DNA of 64,000 bases from Liolophura sinensis (GCF_032854445.1 NC_088307.1:4154001-4218000), one strand, 5' to 3'; positions 50,501-62,497 are shown, counted from the first letter of the stretch. Program-made: numbers and translations. Notes: generated by a model not told the origin, from the letters alone.

Positions 50501-53500
50501 CTCGCGCAGTTCAGGTGTTGTTGAAGTAACCCGGCGTGGAGAGTGGGGGACGATCTGTGGGAAAGGATGGAGCAAAAACGAGGCTAAAGTGGTCTGCAGA
50601 CGACTGGGATACCAGGTGTAAGTATGTCAGTAATTATACCAGTTAGGTAAACCAATCGTACACACGTTAATCAGGGGTTCAAGGGATGTCCGTTATATAT
50701 CAAAACCACTGATGGGAAATACAAGTACATGTGTTGTTCGTCATTACATGTGTTGTTCATCATTACATGTGTTGTTCATCATTACGCAGCCCTGTATTGT
50801 GTATCCGTGTCCCCAACATTTGTTTGCGTATATTTTAAAACCCTGAAGGCTTAAACAGTCTTTGAAGGCATTAAGAAAAAAGAAAGGCAAGAAAATGAGG
50901 CATTCCATTAGACACTGAGGAATAGTGAGCACATATTAAAGAAGCAACGTCTGAATAATCTTGAATTCAAGCTTTTTTTCTAGTTTAACGTTTTCTTCCT
51001 TGTTGTCTTCCCAGCAACCACGTGATGGCGCTGACAGTTGACGCCAACTACAGTCAAAATCCTGCTAACAACCGGCCGTTGAAACTGTCAGGCGTAGAGT
51101 GTACAGGGGACGAGACGACCTTGAGGAACTGTGTCCATCGACCGTGGGGTGACGTCTCGTGCGCCTGGGGAGGACGGGCTGTTGTCGATTGTGAAGCAGG
51201 TATATAAACAACACTCTGTAGCTTGGTGATTTGATCCACTCTCTTTAGAATATGGAAATTTCTGGGAATACCGTTGCGCATTAATTTCTCCATCACTGAA
51301 TTTGGATAACAAACTTAAACAAGAAGTTAATGCGCTGATTAATGTAATCATATATATTCACGTATTTCTTCCGAACTTAATAAGACTGTTTTTAAAACAT
51401 TAAACCTTTAAAAATTGCTTAGAATCGTTCGTGATATAGATCCATTATTCCAAAGGAAACTTGTACTTTGACTCCGTTTTCTCTACTCCACCCAACACGC
51501 CCCCCCCCCCCCCCCCCCCCCCCATCCCGCCTAACAACAATATATAAACCTGATATTGGATGTTTGTTAGGTTCAGACTCTGTGTCCCGTCCGCCTGGTC
51601 GGGGGTAGGGACGGCAGCGAGGGCTGGGTCCAGGTGAAGCTGCTGGGACGCTGGTCGGATCTCCTCAGTACTGCCTGGAGCGGGCTAGAGGCCACAGTCG
51701 TCTGTCGGAAGCTAGATTACTGGTGGTAAGGTCACGCTTAGATGAAATTATCAGATTCTCTTGTCTATGTAACAGCTTACATTTGCGATGAAAGTTCTTA
51801 ATTCAGAGACTAGTTACTGATTAATACTCCATTAGGTTGCCTCATTAAAATCTATGCGTCGAAACAGACAATTGTATACCAGTTACATTTGAGCCCTAGA
51901 CCAACATCTGAAATTGGTAGATACGGAGGTACCAGTGTGTCATTTATAAGTACATCAGTACTAGAACAACATTATGAAACAGGAGATCTTGGGTTCATGG
52001 TCCATGGTTTCTGGCTTTTCCCACTTAACCTGGTGTTAAGGTTGTTTGGTCACCGTCATATTTGGTGACCAGGCGCTAGGAGTGGTATAAGAATTACCTT
52101 TGTTAACCCGGGGCTAGAGATCTGTGTATTAAGCATTATATTTGTTAACCGGAGCTGGGGGAGTAGAAGCGTGTACAATTGTTAACCAGAGCTAGAGGTT
52201 GTGGGATCATCACTATTGTTAACGTCAATTTTGGTTGATAGTTACCATACGGATGTCAGCTTCGAAGCCTAGCTTCTATTTTTCTCTCCCCTTTGGAGAA
52301 GCTTACAAATAATATATCTGAGTGTATGAAAAAAAAAGTCACGGTTGTTTCAGATATCGTTTCTAGCGATCATTCGGCTTCTTCCTGGTTCTCTTCTCTT
52401 TCACCTCTCTCTTTCACTTTTCTCTTTCACTTTAACCTTCTGTTTGGGTATGGCTAAAATTCGTTTGCGAAACCATATATTTGTCTGAGGTTAAGTTTTC
52501 TTAATAATCTTCAACCATTGCTGGAATTAAGTAGTTTGTTGATAAATATTTGTGTACTTGCCTTTCACCTGTATCTCAAGTTACTGATCAAGATTTGGGT
52601 GCTTGTCTTTCGCATTTACCTCAAGTTATTGACCAAGATTCGTGTGCTTGTCTTTCACCTGTATCTCAAGTTATTGACCAAGATTCGTGTGCTTGTCTTT
52701 CACCTGTATCTCAAGTTATTGATCAAGATTCGTGTGCTTGTCTTTCACCTGTATCTCAAGTTATTGACCAAGATTCGTGTGCTTGTCTTTCACCTGTATC
52801 TCAAGTTATTGACCAAGATTCATGTGCTTGTCTTTCACCTGTATCTCAAGTTATTGACCAAGATTTGGGTGCTTGTCTTTCACCTGTATCTCAAGTTATT
52901 GACCAAGATTCGTGTGCTTGTCTTTCACCTGTATCTCAAGTTATTGATCAAGATTCGTGTGCTTGTCTTTCACCTGTATCTCAAGTTATTGACCAAGATT
53001 CGTGTGCTTGTCTTTCACCTGTATCTCAAGTTATTGACCAAGATTCGTGTGCTTGTCTTTCACCTGTATCTCAAGTTATTGACCAAGATTCATGTGCTTG
53101 TCTTTCACCTGTATCTCAAGTTATTGATCAAGATTCGTGTGCTTGTCTTTCACCTGTATCTCAAGTTATTGATCAAGATCTGTGGGTTTGTCTTTCACCT
53201 TTATCCAGGCCATTAATCAATATTTGTGTGCTTGTCTTTCCCCTATATCTCAGATCACTGGTCAGTATTTGTGTGCTTGTCTTTCCCCTATATCTCAGAT
53301 CATTGGTCAGTATTTGTGTGCTTGTCTTTACAGTATATCTAAGATCATGGGTCAGTATTTGTGTGCTTTTGCCTGTATCTCAAGACATTAATCAATATTT
53401 GTGCGCTTGTCTCATCTGTATTTCAGATCATTGACCTGTTTTCAAGGTTTATTACCAGGTGATAATCAATATTTTGGTCAGTGTACTTTCAGGCATTAGA

Positions 53501-56500
53501 CGTTTTTAGTCACTGTCTACTCTACCGACTGTTATCAACAAGTCTTTAACTGTCTTCAACAGTCTTGTTTGTTACTTTGTCAGGGGGTCGGCTGGTATGA
53601 GGGAGTTTGACCGTAACGTGCTTACAAACGGCTCTTGGGTTTCTGTCATAACATGCTCGGGAGAGGAAAAAGATCTGTCCGAATGCTCCAACAACGGTTG
53701 GACCTATTCGCACCGCATAAAGACCAACTTGGCTCTAGCGTCTTGTTATCAAGGTAAGTCAAGAACACACCAGACAACAACATAGCGTGTAAAGCCGGAG
53801 CAGTGACGACGACGTGATGGTTGCCAAATGGTCACATGTAACTGGTGAACTTCGACCTCTTGCCAGCTTACCTTATCGTTATGATTTCATTCCGGCTATC
53901 CATATAAATGCTCAAGTAATAACAACTTACACGCCTCCAGATCTCTTGCCTGAACAAAATTTCAGGGTCGAAGGCCAACCCTAACATATGGGATAAAATA
54001 TTTATGATTTATAAAAAGTGGAATACGCCACTGATGCTATAAATAACACGACTGAAGTTTCAGAACGAAGGTTTTAGGACTGCGCAGAAAAGGGAATTTA
54101 ATCATTCGACCCTAAATCATGGTGTTACTGGTCTCCGATTTCCACAAGCCATAAACATGCTACCTGATTTCCCTGGTAGTCAAGATCTGTTTGGATTATT
54201 GTCGCCAGGAAACAATAAGCAATTGTTCATGTGCTGTAGACGCACATGCTTCAACTTACCCAGCACACACATCAACTCACCCGACACATGCACCAACTTA
54301 CCCGGTACACACAACAACTTACCCGGCACACGCACCAACTTACCCGGTACGCACACCAACTAACCTGGCGCACGCACCAACTTACCCGGCACACACATCA
54401 ACTTACCCGGCACATGCACCAACTCACCTCGCACACACACCAACTCACCCGGCACACACACCAACTTACCCGGCACATGCACCAACTTACCTGGCACACG
54501 CACCAACTTACCCGGCACATGCACCAACTCACCTGGCACACACACCAACTCACCTGGCACACATACCAACTTACCCGGTCAATGCACCAACTCACCAGGC
54601 ACACGCACCAACTTACCCGGCACTTGCACCAACTCACTGGGCACATACACCAACTCACCCGGCACACACATCATCTCACCCGGCACACACACCAAATCAC
54701 CCGACACACATCCTAACTAACCCGACTCACAAACCAACTCACCCGGCACACGCACCAACTCATCGGCACACAAACCAACTCACCCGGCACACAAACCAAC
54801 TCACCCGGCACCCGGCACACACACCAACTCACCCGGCACACACACCAACTTACCAGGTATATGCACCAACTCACTGGGTACATATATCAACTACCCGGCA
54901 CACAAACCAAATTACCCGGCACACGCACCAACTCACCTGGCACGTGAACAAACTCACCCTACCCACATACCAACTCACCCGACACACACATCAACTCACC
55001 CTGCACACACACCAACTCAACCGGCACACACACCAATTCACCCGGCACACGCACCAACTCACCAGGCACACACATCAACTCACCAAGCACACACACCAAT
55101 TCACCCACATTAACTCACTCAGCACACACACCAACTCACTCGGCACACTCACCAACTCATCAACTCACCCAGCACACACACCCACTCACTCGGCACACGC
55201 ACCAACTCACCAACTCATCAACTCACCTGGCACACACACCAACTCACTCGGCACACGCACCAACTCACCAACTCATCAACTCACCCGGCACACACACCAA
55301 CTCACTCGGCACACGCACCAACTCACCAACTCATCAACTCACCTGGCACACACACCAAATCACCTATCCTTGTAGTCTACGAAAGTGCTGTGTATTGACT
55401 ATCTGCGAGTCACAAATACAATGGTGCTTTATACAAAGTAGCATCGGCCGAAACAAACACACACACCCACAGACACATTGAAATCGTACACCTCTGGGTT
55501 GTAGACACGCCACGTCCACCCATGCCAGTCATCGAAGGCAACACCGAGGATTTGACCACGAACTCTTCAGTCAAGCTTGTCTGCAAGACGGTGGTAGTGG
55601 GGAAGGTGTCAATCAGATGGGTGTGTCAGGGGGACGTGCACATCAGTAGAGGGCCGTTGCCAGGCAGTCTTGTTTCTTTGGGGCTGGAAATCCCGGACAT
55701 TACTCCCAGTCACAACAACTTGAACTGTCGGTGCCTGCTGACAAGTGCGAGAGGGTGGAGCGTCAGAGCATCTAGAAGGTTAAAGGTCAAATGTAAGTTA
55801 TGTATACAGATTTACGAAATGGGTACATAAGGACCCTTATAAAATTCTTTACGCACATAATGGCTCGGCGTCGAGTTTTCTACGCGTTCTTAATATGTAA
55901 ACTATTCAGATGTTTCAACATTAAATTTGTCAGAACAGATGTATTTTCAATTTATATGAAGTAAAAATCTATTTTGGTATGGGTCGAAACAGACGATAGT
56001 TTGTAATATTTTGATGTCCACCAGTTTTGAAATAAAATGTCTGAGGTTAAAGTTTGGTGGTCCCAAAATTACAATTTGTAACATATTTTTGCAAGCCAGG
56101 GTAACTCTCCTTGAAGCAAGAACTCCATAATTGACTTTGCATGTATTGGAAATTCTTAAATAATATCCAAAAACACATGTTCTCTGACTCATGTCTTTAG
56201 AATCTCAGAGACACTATTTCGTTATGAACTGAGAAATTTATTTGTGGTGCATTTTTAGTCGATCCAACCACAGTTGACCTTGTTCAAAAAGACGTGGTGA
56301 AGCACGGGGAAGTGTTCGGGCTGGAATGTCGGTCCGCGCTGTCCAACCCTCCTGCCAAACTCCAGTGGTTTAATGGCACGAACCCTGTCACAGTCCCGGG
56401 TCTTCAGTACACCATGACTTTCCCGAGTGGTATCCGGACATACCAGAGGTGGTTCGTGCGAGCAGACGACAGGATGACCGGTCAGCTAATCACGTGCAGG

Positions 56501-56683
56501 GCGGTCATACCAGAAACCAACTCCTCCGCTTTCGATTCTGTCGTTGTCGTTGTGGGATCTGAAATTTACGACATGGGCAAAATGGCATTGGCGGTTCAAA
56601 ACCTACTTTACAACCCTGCTGCCTCAATAATGTCTTTTATAAAAGCTGTAATGGGCACATGCTTTAACCACCTTGGTGCCTAA
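47557..56683 (+). CDS. SRCR x3 / Ig-like x2 mosaic receptor, two frameshifts (possible pseudogene)
   Basis: Exons: 47557-47623 (signal peptide MDALRLLLSLISF..., in-frame stop upstream at 47542), 47995-48187 + 49297-49485 (SRCR1), 50461-50617 + 51015-51199 (SRCR2), 51571-51725 + 53584-53753 (SRCR3), 55505-55792 (Ig1), 56259 onward (Ig2). Introns between domains are phase 1; the intron inside each SRCR is phase 2. Recognition motifs: GQWGTMCVRD/VICKTLGH and CNGNESSVAEC in SRCR1; GEWGTICGKGW, VVCRRLGY and CTGDETTLRNC in SRCR2; VRLVGGRDGSEGWV, VVCRKLDY and CSGEEKDLSEC in SRCR3; Cys-Trp-Cys spacing in both Ig exons. Exon 49297-49485 and exon 51571-51725 each hold one base too many. The frame after Ig2 runs to a stop at 56681-56683 with AATAAA at 56731, but the Ig2 exon may instead splice onward (GTGGGA near 56554). 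SRCR/Ig proteins are typically secreted or surface receptors binding microbial or polyanionic ligands; that role is inferred. Confidence 0.87.
48930..49130. repeat. Dispersed repeat E, copy 2 (SRCR1 intron)
   Basis: GATGCTAGGATGTGTTCC, TCGTGTCATATTTAACAGAC and AGCATCACTCAGACAACAGA parallel the 33480-33760 copy. Confidence 0.6.
49590..50090. repeat. Dispersed repeat D, copy 2 (SRCR1-SRCR2 intron)
   Basis: Partly tandem: TACCAGCTATCACACTATCG and TACCAGTTATTACACTGTCG each precede CTCTACGCTGTACGTCTTAA or CTTTGCTGTAGGTCTTAA. Homologous to 35700-36150. A diverged third piece (GTGTAAAGCCGGAGCAGTGA...CTTGCCAGCTTACC) may lie at 53790-53900. Confidence 0.7.
51500..51523. repeat. Poly-C run of 24 in the SRCR2-SRCR3 intron
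   Basis: An uninterrupted C run 47 bp upstream of the SRCR3 acceptor. It is a likely source of sequencing or assembly error close to the frameshifted exon. Confidence 0.9.
52545..53440 (+). repeat. 45-bp minisatellite in the intron splitting SRCR3
   Basis: The core unit, about 14 near-identical copies, is TTATTGACCAAGATTCGTGTG followed by CTTGTCTTTCACCTGTATCTCAAG. The right edge (53190-53440) holds diverged copies with CCCTATATCTCAGATCA. The 45-bp period leaves two plus frames open (about 232 and 294 codons, e.g. VSQVIDQDSCACLSP). They are not coding: the array splits SRCR3 between exons 51571-51725 and 53584-53753, and the two exons join in phase without it. Confidence 0.95.
54240..55372 (+). 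repeat. 21-bp minisatellite in the SRCR3-Ig1 intron, about 50 copies
   Basis: The unit is CACACACACCAACTCACCCGG with variants. Heptapeptide-periodic frames (THQLTRH, APTYPAH; minus GELVCVP) stay open for up to 394 codons. The right part shows nested CACCAACTCATCAACTCACC sub-repeats. Intronic by position between exons 53584-53753 and 55505-55792. Confidence 0.95.
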
Positions 56684-59600
56684 CCTTGGTGATAAGCGTA
56701 TGGTGCATGACTCCTACCTTTATCTCTGGGAATAAAACAGGGAAAATTAACGAGACAGCTGAAACAACTTTCCAGTTGATGACATAAAGGTGAAAGTTCG
56801 CCAGTGGAATAAAACAAAATGTATGTAAACTGGATTAAGGAAAATGTAAAATACAGACAGTCTGATGACTGAAGGAGTTTGTCAGTTAACGGTTGTAACG
56901 GGATTTGTTTTCACTTTCAACGAAGAAAGTAGCTATCTCTAGTTTGTAACATCCTGGCCGCCATTTTGTGCAGACTTCCGCGTGACAATTGACATGGGAA
57001 GCTGTAAGTGTTGTGAAAAATTAAGACGCTCAAAGATTTGCTCAGGCCCCTCCAGGAATGGAATCCCCAGTTAAGGAATTCACTTTGAATAAACGGAGTG
57101 GTGAAACATTGGCGGAATTCATTGCCGTTTGTCAAAGCTCGAAATATATACGCTGTACATTGTCTGGTGTGCTTACTGAGAAATGCCAGTTGTTTGACAG
57201 GAGTATTGACCTGGGAAACAACGTTTGACATGTACCGTCAGTTGCGAAAGGAACAGTTTCTGAGACGTGACTGACTTTAGCATGAATAGCCTACTCGTGT
57301 AAAGTGTGTTTGTGATGCTGGTGGTGGCTTTGCCGTGATGTCACATGTGGACTTTGAAAAGAGGGATAAGATGCATTATATGCCAAACTCATCTACACTC
57401 TCAGGTATATGGGACTGTGGTCTGTGAAATGCAACAACAACACATCTTACCTCCTTTTCTTAACATGAATTGTTAGCAACAACAACATCCTTTGTTTTTA
57501 CTTCGCCATTAGACCTCATCCACATGTTGACCAACATTTTTTCCTTCCCTCACCCCCACTTTCTGACTCATGATCTCCATTCCTCAAACTGTCACCACCA
57601 TCATTAATACAACGCTATGTACAGTCGTGGAACAAGGAACAACAAAAACAAATTCACTTGTACCTGGCACTAGTGTCCCTGTTATCCAGATTCGCTGCCA
57701 TACCCCATGGTAGTTTAACAGTCGAATGCGCTAACGAGGTTTTCATGCAATCACAAGATTTCGGACAAAATTGAAAGATGTACTAAGATCTTGGAGGTTG
57801 AGAATTTAAGTTTCACTCTTTGGTATCTTACGCTACAAGCACTGAATTATACCACTCAACATCTAAACGATCAGCCAACAAATGAGACATTTGGGGTTAC
57901 CATAGCACCAAGGTGCGATGCTTGTCATGGCTGACGTAGAATCCAGCTGGCCCTATAGAAACACGTTTATCCCCAGATTGGGTCAGAGGAGTATCTTCCT
58001 AAATCCGTTTTCCACGTTTGACACCCTCAGCACGGTTATTTCAGTGTTTTCATCAACGTATGTCTCAAACATGGTGCTCCATTTTGTTGTTGTTTTGTGT
58101 TCAGAACTATTACTGAATTGTTCCCGTCTCGGATGTTTTTTCTTCAATTTTTGTGCTGCAAAGTCAACAAAATCGCTCACGTGTTTGTTCGCGACAACTC
58201 GCATTGTCTTTGAAATAGTGCTGTAGTTTCTTTCTGTTGGCGATTTCTGGTGTTTCCTTTAACTTCTTCTCATGATACATGTACACATACATTTGCGCTT
58301 TGGCGAGACCACACACATGGTAAAAAATATCTGGACTGCATCATGTTTATCACAAATAGGTCTAGGCTACTACTCAGAATATTGGCCAGTGATTGATCTA
58401 TGAAGCAGCATCAGCCTATCAAACACAGATAATATTCTTCTAGGACAGTCGCGAAGTTTCATCACGAAAAACTTCTTGAGAATTCCACATGGCTACTAGA
58501 TTTAAGAATGTGCGAAATACAACATCCATATAGAGCACCAAAATCTATGTGCCAATATTGCTAGTGTTGGGACGACGGTTTTCCAGTTAATCCCTCTTTA
58601 TCTGAGATGTGCATCGTGTCATCCTCCACTGATGTGATGACGTCCTTGTGATGCAATGAAGCATTTCAGCCTATGACGCCCGTGTGACACTCAGCGGTAA
58701 AACAGCGCAACAAGGGGAGGCTACTCATGCTACACATAACCATATCTGCCTCATCGGGGATAATGTGTTACCAGGCAGCGGTCAAAAATCACGTTATAAA
58801 ATTAAACCACTGCCATCGTTATTTTAAATCCTCATTGTTTACGTTGTACTTTAACTTACCTTCCAATATTTTCAATTCCCACATATATACAAGGATATGT
58901 AAATAATATAAAAATAATGCTTTTCAATGTTCAAACACATGTAGTGGTGCTTTAGAAAAAATAAGTGAGCATTTCTGTGACGACAATTCGTTATTTGTTT
59001 TGTTTTATGGAAAATCAGTTACAAGATGGCGTGAATGGTGCATGCTTTTCTGTGTGTACTTTACAACTATCACAAACATTTGTCATATGTTCTGGATAAA
59101 TTCAGGAGCAATTGTTGTTATTTTGCAAATTAATTTTATAAATAGATTCAAGATATGGGCATTCATTATAGATGTATCAATATTTTCTATCGCCACGCTT
59201 GTAAGCCTATATGTAGTGCAATCATGTTGTCGCGTTTGTATATATTACATTTAGAAACACAGTTATAACTTTGATTAAATTGTCGTGTCGCACGTGTGGC
59301 TAACATTTACACGGTGGTCCAAATACTCACGGTTTGTTATATTATATACTGGCAAAGAATACTACATTATATAATAATTACAACGGTGTATTGGCTACCA
59401 CATTATACTAGTACACTGGTTACAACTTCTTATACATTAAATACTGGTTATAACGTTGCATTAGCTACCACATCAAAAACTTAAATTTTTTAAATTAAAT
59501 TTAAATATAAATTTGTATTGGTTACAGCATTGCGCACTAGTTATCACATTATATGCTGGGTACTCACATCTTAGTGGTTTATTAACGGAATATTTTCCGA

Positions 59601-62011
59601 TTACACCCATCGTGTTATACATATTCAAACTAACCTGTTTTTACTTTATATTGTTTATGTTCATATATTTTAGTGTACATCTGTTTATGTTACTGTTGTC
59701 TATATTAGGGTCATGTTAATTTAGCTTGTCATGTGACTATGGCTGACTATCAATTGAGCGGCATATTTGCTCGTAGTTAGTACTCATGCTATATTTGTTA
59801 AATACACATTGAATATAGGCAAAGAGTGATGTCATTTTTGTTTAAAATTAAACCCGGATTATGTTTATTAATATTGGCGTTATATGTTTAAGTGTTAATT
59901 ATCTTTTGCTTTACCACGGCTTCTATAGAAAATTAAGATAAACACAGGAGTTAATCTACCTGTTCTGACATACTCGTATGGTTAATATCTTCGAGTTTAT
60001 TGAAATCTATACTTTAACTGATACCAAAAAAAAAATCCCTTTTGAATGATTCATTTTCAATATAGCATACTGATGGTAAGATGGAGTACTGACATCTAGA
60101 TAGGTCATTTCTCGAGACTTTCCTGGTTATACGTTAAACGCCACAAAGTTTAGGTTTGTTTCTGTCTGATATGAGACTGATTCGGTCATATGACATTGCA
60201 ATGATGATATGATATTCTAATGTAGTTATAAAATGGTGGTATTTGTGACAGTTTCTAAGGAGTGAAATATAACTTGGATATGTGTTAATTCCTGTTATCG
60301 TGAAAACGTTATATTCATACATGTACATGTATGTGTGTATCAAACAGCCGTATGTCCTTGTAGAAACAAAGCATTACCGTGTTAACAATACAGACAAATC
60401 TACACATTTTTGATTTCATCGGTTCTGGAAGACATTAAAATCATCTATAAAGTTCAATCATGTTCAAAAAGACCGAACCAAAATGTAGGCAGTTAATTTA
60501 GAAGACAGCAGGTGTCCAATGTCAAAATTCCAAAGCAATTTCTCTTTTCAGACATTTCTGTAGCATTCAGTCGATTTGTGACAACTACGCATGTACAAAT
60601 AGCTTCTGCTGCCAGCTCCGGGTATCACAGGGCTGGTACTGTTTTGAATGGTATCTTGATGAGATTTTACACACGCTTTTTGTGTGATATAGGAACTTTT
60701 CGTACCTTAAACATCTCAGGTAGATTCTTTAATCTATATGCCACCAATTCATACAAAAACCTTTATTATAGAACACTGCATAAGGAGAAAAGTCAAGCAT
60801 GATAAAAAAAGCGTCTATTTTATTTCGAACCAAGCTTGTATCTAATGAACCAAGCTTGTATCATACCGCCTACCTAATTGGTAGGCAGTATGATATGAAA
60901 GAGCATGATATGACTACTACATCTATTTGGAAGTAAACAGAAAACGACGACGGCAAAAGTCTAGGAAACAAGTCATGCATGCTTTAGATGTTCGCTCTCT
61001 ATATACAAGTATTTATCGTGAACAATCCAAATAGATCCACTGTTTTCATCAAACTCATCCCAGTGAAACAAAATCATAACGGAAGTTATGAGAATACTTC
61101 TAAGTTAGTGCTCATGGCAATAAGCTGAAATTTAACTCTTTAATTTCAGCTTTTTCTGTCACACAAATTGATGGACCAACCTGGAGGACGTACCACATTA
61201 GTCACAATTTCTATGAACTAACCTGAAAACGTGCACCATTGTGACGTCTTCAATTGCTATAATAGTGAAGTTGTTAATGTTTTCAATTGTTTTATGGTTT
61301 TAGTCATTTTTTCTTCAAAATTCATACTTAGACTAATTGACATAGAAATATCTGTAAAACATTCCTACGATCAAGGCAAAAGTTGCAGTTTAAATAATAA
61401 TTTGAGATACATAACAACTTTGGACAGATTATTTGGCGGTCGCCGGTCTATTTCCTGTCATAGGCCGCATTTTTGAAAATGTTTCCTATCTGGCTATTGA
61501 GTTGTAAAATGTATACCATCCTTGACCAGTTACATATTGATGCATGGCGTCATTTGTGATATACAATATCATTTTGTTCACAGATGGTCACGTGGTCTGT
61601 AGAGTGTCACGTGTTCTTGACCCACGTGTCTTCCCTGTCTGTCTCGCACAATGTTAAATCATTGTTTTATTCCTGTTGAAATGTGAATGTTGACATATTT
61701 TGAGAGTTTGTGTTAGAAGTTATAGATATGACCAATAAAGATCTTTACGTTCCATGACAAAACTATTTATTTTTGTTAGAGTATGTCTTCTTATCTTGTA
61801 ACTACATGTGTAAATCCGGCTATTGTAACGGAAGTTGTAGATTTCCCAACTGTTTACCCGTCCTTGGTGACAATAACCGGTTGACGACGCTCATGTGGCC
61901 GTTTGCACAGTCTAAAATTTGTTGAAAACCGTTTATCTTCGAACAGTATAGGGTGTGCATATATGTACGTAACTTGTGGGAAAGTTTGTCGATAACATGC
62001 CTCAGGTCTGT
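56684..62011. other. AT-rich gene-poor stretch between the SRCR/Ig gene and the dioxygenase
   Basis: No further Ig, SRCR or convincing transmembrane exon was found. AATAAA occurs at 56731 and 56808. The frames at 57918-58226 (+) and 58204-57983 (-) overlap each other and have no domain. From 59330 to 59560, imperfect units such as CACATTATACTAGTACACTGG and GGTTACAAC recur. Confidence 0.4.
60828..60895. repeat. 16-bp direct repeat followed by a 16-bp-stem hairpin
   Basis: GAACCAAGCTTGTATC occurs at 60828-60843 and 60848-60863. Starting inside the second copy, TATCATACCGCCTACC (60859-60874) pairs with GGTAGGCAGTATGATA (60880-60895) around a TAATT loop, with 15 of 16 positions complementary. 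Confidence 0.85.
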
Positions 62012-62115
62012 GGTTTAAACCGGAAAGTCAGGTTTTCTCCAGCCATAATGCTTCCCACCATCGTACAAGTGAAAAAGTATTGCGTGTATATTGCGTTACA
62101 AAACAATCAAATAAA
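62012..62115 (+). mobile_element. SINE family A 3' fragment, diverged
   Basis: CAGCCATAATGCTTCCCACC, TCGTACAAGTGAAAAAGTAT and CAATCAAATAAACAG follow the family A 3' body order. Confidence 0.6.
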
Positions 62116-62227
62116 CAGCGTGAAATACACAGACTGACCACATGTTCGTCTTCAGTATAGAGACGCAATATGTATACATTTATTCCATTTTCCGCCTTAT
62201 TATTTGTAAACATTATTAAGGCTGATG

Positions 62228-62465
62228 GTGAACCTTGCTTGCTCAGATGGTTAAATCCCTGGTGCGACTATCAGGTCACTGACGAGTGTGGTCGCGTGTT
62301 CGAATCCAGCTCTCGCTGTTTCATCTGCGTCTTTAAGACAGGAGGCTTCTCATGTATCTGACCCAGATCGGTTTACTGTTGACTACCACGTTTCCTCCAC
62401 TGATGAAGCTGGCGGTTATTAAACACAAGTGAGAAATTCTTAAGTACATCGTTAAAAAAAATGCT
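62228..62465 (+). mobile_element. tRNA-derived SINE with a different head and diverged A-type tail
   Basis: The head GCTTGCTCAGATGGTTAAAT and the B-box region CGTGTTCGAATCCAGCTC are tRNA-like. The tail GAAATTCTTAAGTACATCG plus an A run resembles the family A 3' domain. Confidence 0.7.
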
Positions 62466-62497
62466 CATAGATGAGAAACACTGTCTCACCAGTGGAA

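Noticed and set aside
52518-53434. ORFs of 232 and 294 codons on the plus strand
   Set aside because: Products of a 45-bp satellite inside an intron; the flanking SRCR exons join in phase without it.
54191-55375. 394-codon plus ORF and overlapping minus ORFs
   Set aside because: Products of a 21-bp satellite within an intron; all are low-complexity heptad repeats.
57918-58226. Overlapping plus and minus ORFs
   Set aside because: Neither strand shows a family motif; the overlap and AT-rich context suggest chance.
59000-59254. Hydrophobic plus ORF as a candidate TM exon of the SRCR/Ig gene
   Set aside because: No suitable phase-matched acceptor, and the sequence is generic AT-rich.
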